Under the pieces are notes generated by a model. That model ran no database searches. It was not told where the DNA came from and was given only the letters and a program-made list of their open reading frames with translations. From Erysipelotrichaceae bacterium (GTDB lineage Bacteria; Bacillota_I; Bacilli_A; RFN20; DUOF01), in the NCBI GenBank assembly GCA_015058985.1, contig SVBH01000001.1:62001-126000 (forward strand): a stretch of DNA of 64,000 nt, read 5' to 3'. Positions 62,390 to 64,000 of this stretch are shown here, piece by piece. The position numbers were made by a program, and so were the translations under genes. How positions within the stretch are numbered: the first letter of the stretch is position 1; each line of letters starts with the position of its first letter.

Positions 62390-63031
62390 TTATTTTTGAA
62401 TTGGCATTGATAAGTTATCTAGCTTTTTAGTAAACACTTCATCAGCAGCTTGTCTTGCTCTTTTCATCCTTGCCATAAAGATAAATGCTGATCTTAATAA
62501 GCAACATATAAACGCTAAACAAGTAAGTGCGTATGCATAAGTTACTATTCCTCCAAAAGTCATTAAAGGTTCTGGTTTTTTCACAACATGAGGAAAAGCA
62601 TTAGGAATCTTTAAACCAAAGAATTTTGCCTTTGGCCAACCACTAAATTTAATTTTCAAAGCATCCATAGCTTCTTTAGCAAACGCAAATGTTTTTTCTC
62701 CTGCTTCTGGTTGTCTAATCCATATAGCATAAATTAAGAACAAAACAGATGCTATTGCAAAGGATCTTATAAACCATCTTGTACGATAATAAATTGATAT
62801 TTTTTCTCTTTTAAATACATACTTTTTAAAATCTTTAGGATTTGTAATGACTTTATAATAACATAAATCATACATATAACCATCAACGGCACGACCATGT
62901 TTTTTCATTAAAAATCTTACTAATTTAGCAATATATGCAATTATTACAAATAAAACAATAAATACTATTACAAGGGCTATAAGGAATCTTTTATCCTTTT
63001 CACTTAGTGAAATTAAAAAATTCAAATTCAT
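62390..63031 (-). CDS. Hypothetical membrane protein
   Basis: Several hydrophobic segments; operon with 63031-63276. Confidence 0.5.
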   Translation of the reverse strand: MNLNFLISLSEKDKRFLIALVIVFIVLFVIIAYIAKLVRFLMKKHGRAVDGYMYDLCYYKVITNPKDFKKYVFKREKISIYYRTRWFIRSFAIASVLFLIYAIWIRQPEAGEKTFAFAKEAMDALKIKFSGWPKAKFFGLKIPNAFPHVVKKPEPLMTFGGIVTYAYALTCLAFICCLLRSAFIFMARMKRARQAADEVFTKKLDNLSMPIQK

Positions 63032-63276
63032 TATAAAGTCCCTCCTTTTCCTGGAGGTAAAGCTTCAGCTTGTTGCTTTCTAACTTCCATTTCTTTTTCT
63101 AGGCTGTCTTTTGATTTTAAAGTTCTACCTGTAAAGAATAGTAATATATTCTTTACCTCGTAAACTAAAGTTACGATTAGAACAAATACTACATGCACAG
63201 CCCAAATTGCAAATAGTATCGGGGATATAATAGTATAGAAGACCCCTTGACCAAACATTCTAAGGAATTCTAACAT
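63031..63276 (-). CDS. Hypothetical small membrane protein
   Basis: Two hydrophobic segments; ATG with RBS GGGAGTGATG upstream. Confidence 0.45.
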   Translation of the reverse strand: MLEFLRMFGQGVFYTIISPILFAIWAVHVVFVLIVTLVYEVKNILLFFTGRTLKSKDSLEKEMEVRKQQAEALPPGKGGTL

Positions 63277-63320
63277 TAAACATCACTCCCTCCTTAATTA
63301 TATTTTATACTAAGATAAGT

Positions 63321-64000
63321 CTAATGTCTAAAAGATTTAATATAACTTGTTAAAAAAACTGGAATTGAGACAATCACTAACAGCATAGGATAATTTATTA
63401 AAGGTATAATATTCATCAATGGAAAGCAAACCACTATTAATATTATTCCTTGAATAATAAGAATTAGATTTAATTTTTGATTGTCGCTGTATCCTTCTAT
63501 TAATAAAGGAACCATAAACGCTAAACTTAATATGTTCGAAATGATTGCAATTGGTTTAAAGAAGAAAGAAAAAACAATTGCAAAAACCACAAAAAAAGGA
63601 AAACCAAAATGAAATATTTTGCTAAACTTTGTAAAAGGAGCAAACTCATAGCCAAGTTTCTTTAATTCGTTTTTCAAAGAGGTATGCACTGCAATTGCTT
63701 GACAAGCCGCAATAACTAAAGCAATAGTTGGTAAGACATTAGATAACTGCTTAGATGTCAAGTTAAATGTATCTTTAAACATATCTATTAAATCATATTC
63801 ACGATAGAACAATTTAATCGCTAATACTGATAAAACTAATGATATTAATTCAGTGAAAACTGTTACAACTATAGTAGTATCTTGATTGCATTTATTTTTT
63901 GCTAATATTCCATATACAACACCTACTACCATAGCAGGTAAAACATAAAGTAAAGTATTTATTGGATTAAATATCAAACACAATAATAAGGTGGATATGA
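63321..64000 (-). CDS. Polytopic membrane protein, probably truncated at the right edge
   Basis: Track start at 63983 is TTG; the frame stays open to the window edge (ISTLLLCLIFNPINTLLYVLPAMVVG). Confidence 0.45.
   Translation of the reverse strand, partial: ISTLLLCLIFNPINTLLYVLPAMVVGVVYGILAKNKCNQDTTIVVTVFTELISLVLSVLAIKLFYREYDLIDMFKDTFNLTSKQLSNVLPTIALVIAACQAIAVHTSLKNELKKLGYEFAPFTKFSKIFHFGFPFFVVFAIVFSFFFKPIAIISNILSLAFMVPLLIEGYSDNQKLNLILIIQGIILIVVCFPLMNIIPLINYPMLLVIVSIPVFLTSYIKSFRH

Overview
AT-rich chromosomal window from a Bacillota (probably Bacilli-like) genome using a standard TGA-stop code; prfB carries its programmed frameshift at TGA. Most of it is conserved housekeeping: rnr-smpB, secG, uvrB, prfB-secA, comFA/comFC, a complete F1Fo ATP synthase operon, prmC-prfA-tdk-rpmE, murA, rpoE-argS, PBP1, tsaE-tsaB-rimI-tsaD, asnS, and ssrA (tmRNA). 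The left edge holds a large type II Cas9, truncated by the window and therefore missing from the supplied ORF track. A divergent tracrRNA lies beside it, but no CRISPR array is in the window. The strongest regulatory find is upstream of asnS. A 19-codon leader peptide with an Asn-Asn-Asn-Gly-Asn-Asn run (MLRKISINNNGNNFLTLVD) has its own promoter and Shine-Dalgarno. It is followed by a ladder of mutually exclusive hairpins ending in an intrinsic terminator. This looks like ribosome-mediated transcription attenuation of AsnRS, where a T-box might be expected in Bacillota. Other points of interest: unassigned small-RNA candidates with promoter and terminator near cas9 and beside ssrA; an XRE regulator next to a protein that looks like a double pseudo-enzyme (ImmA/IrrE-like plus Fic-like, both active sites altered); a gerQ/spore-coat cluster; a possible L31 leader pseudoknot; an FMN riboswitch on an ECF (RibU-like) gene; and several decayed genes. 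All assignments come from reading the sequence; no searches or folding software were run.
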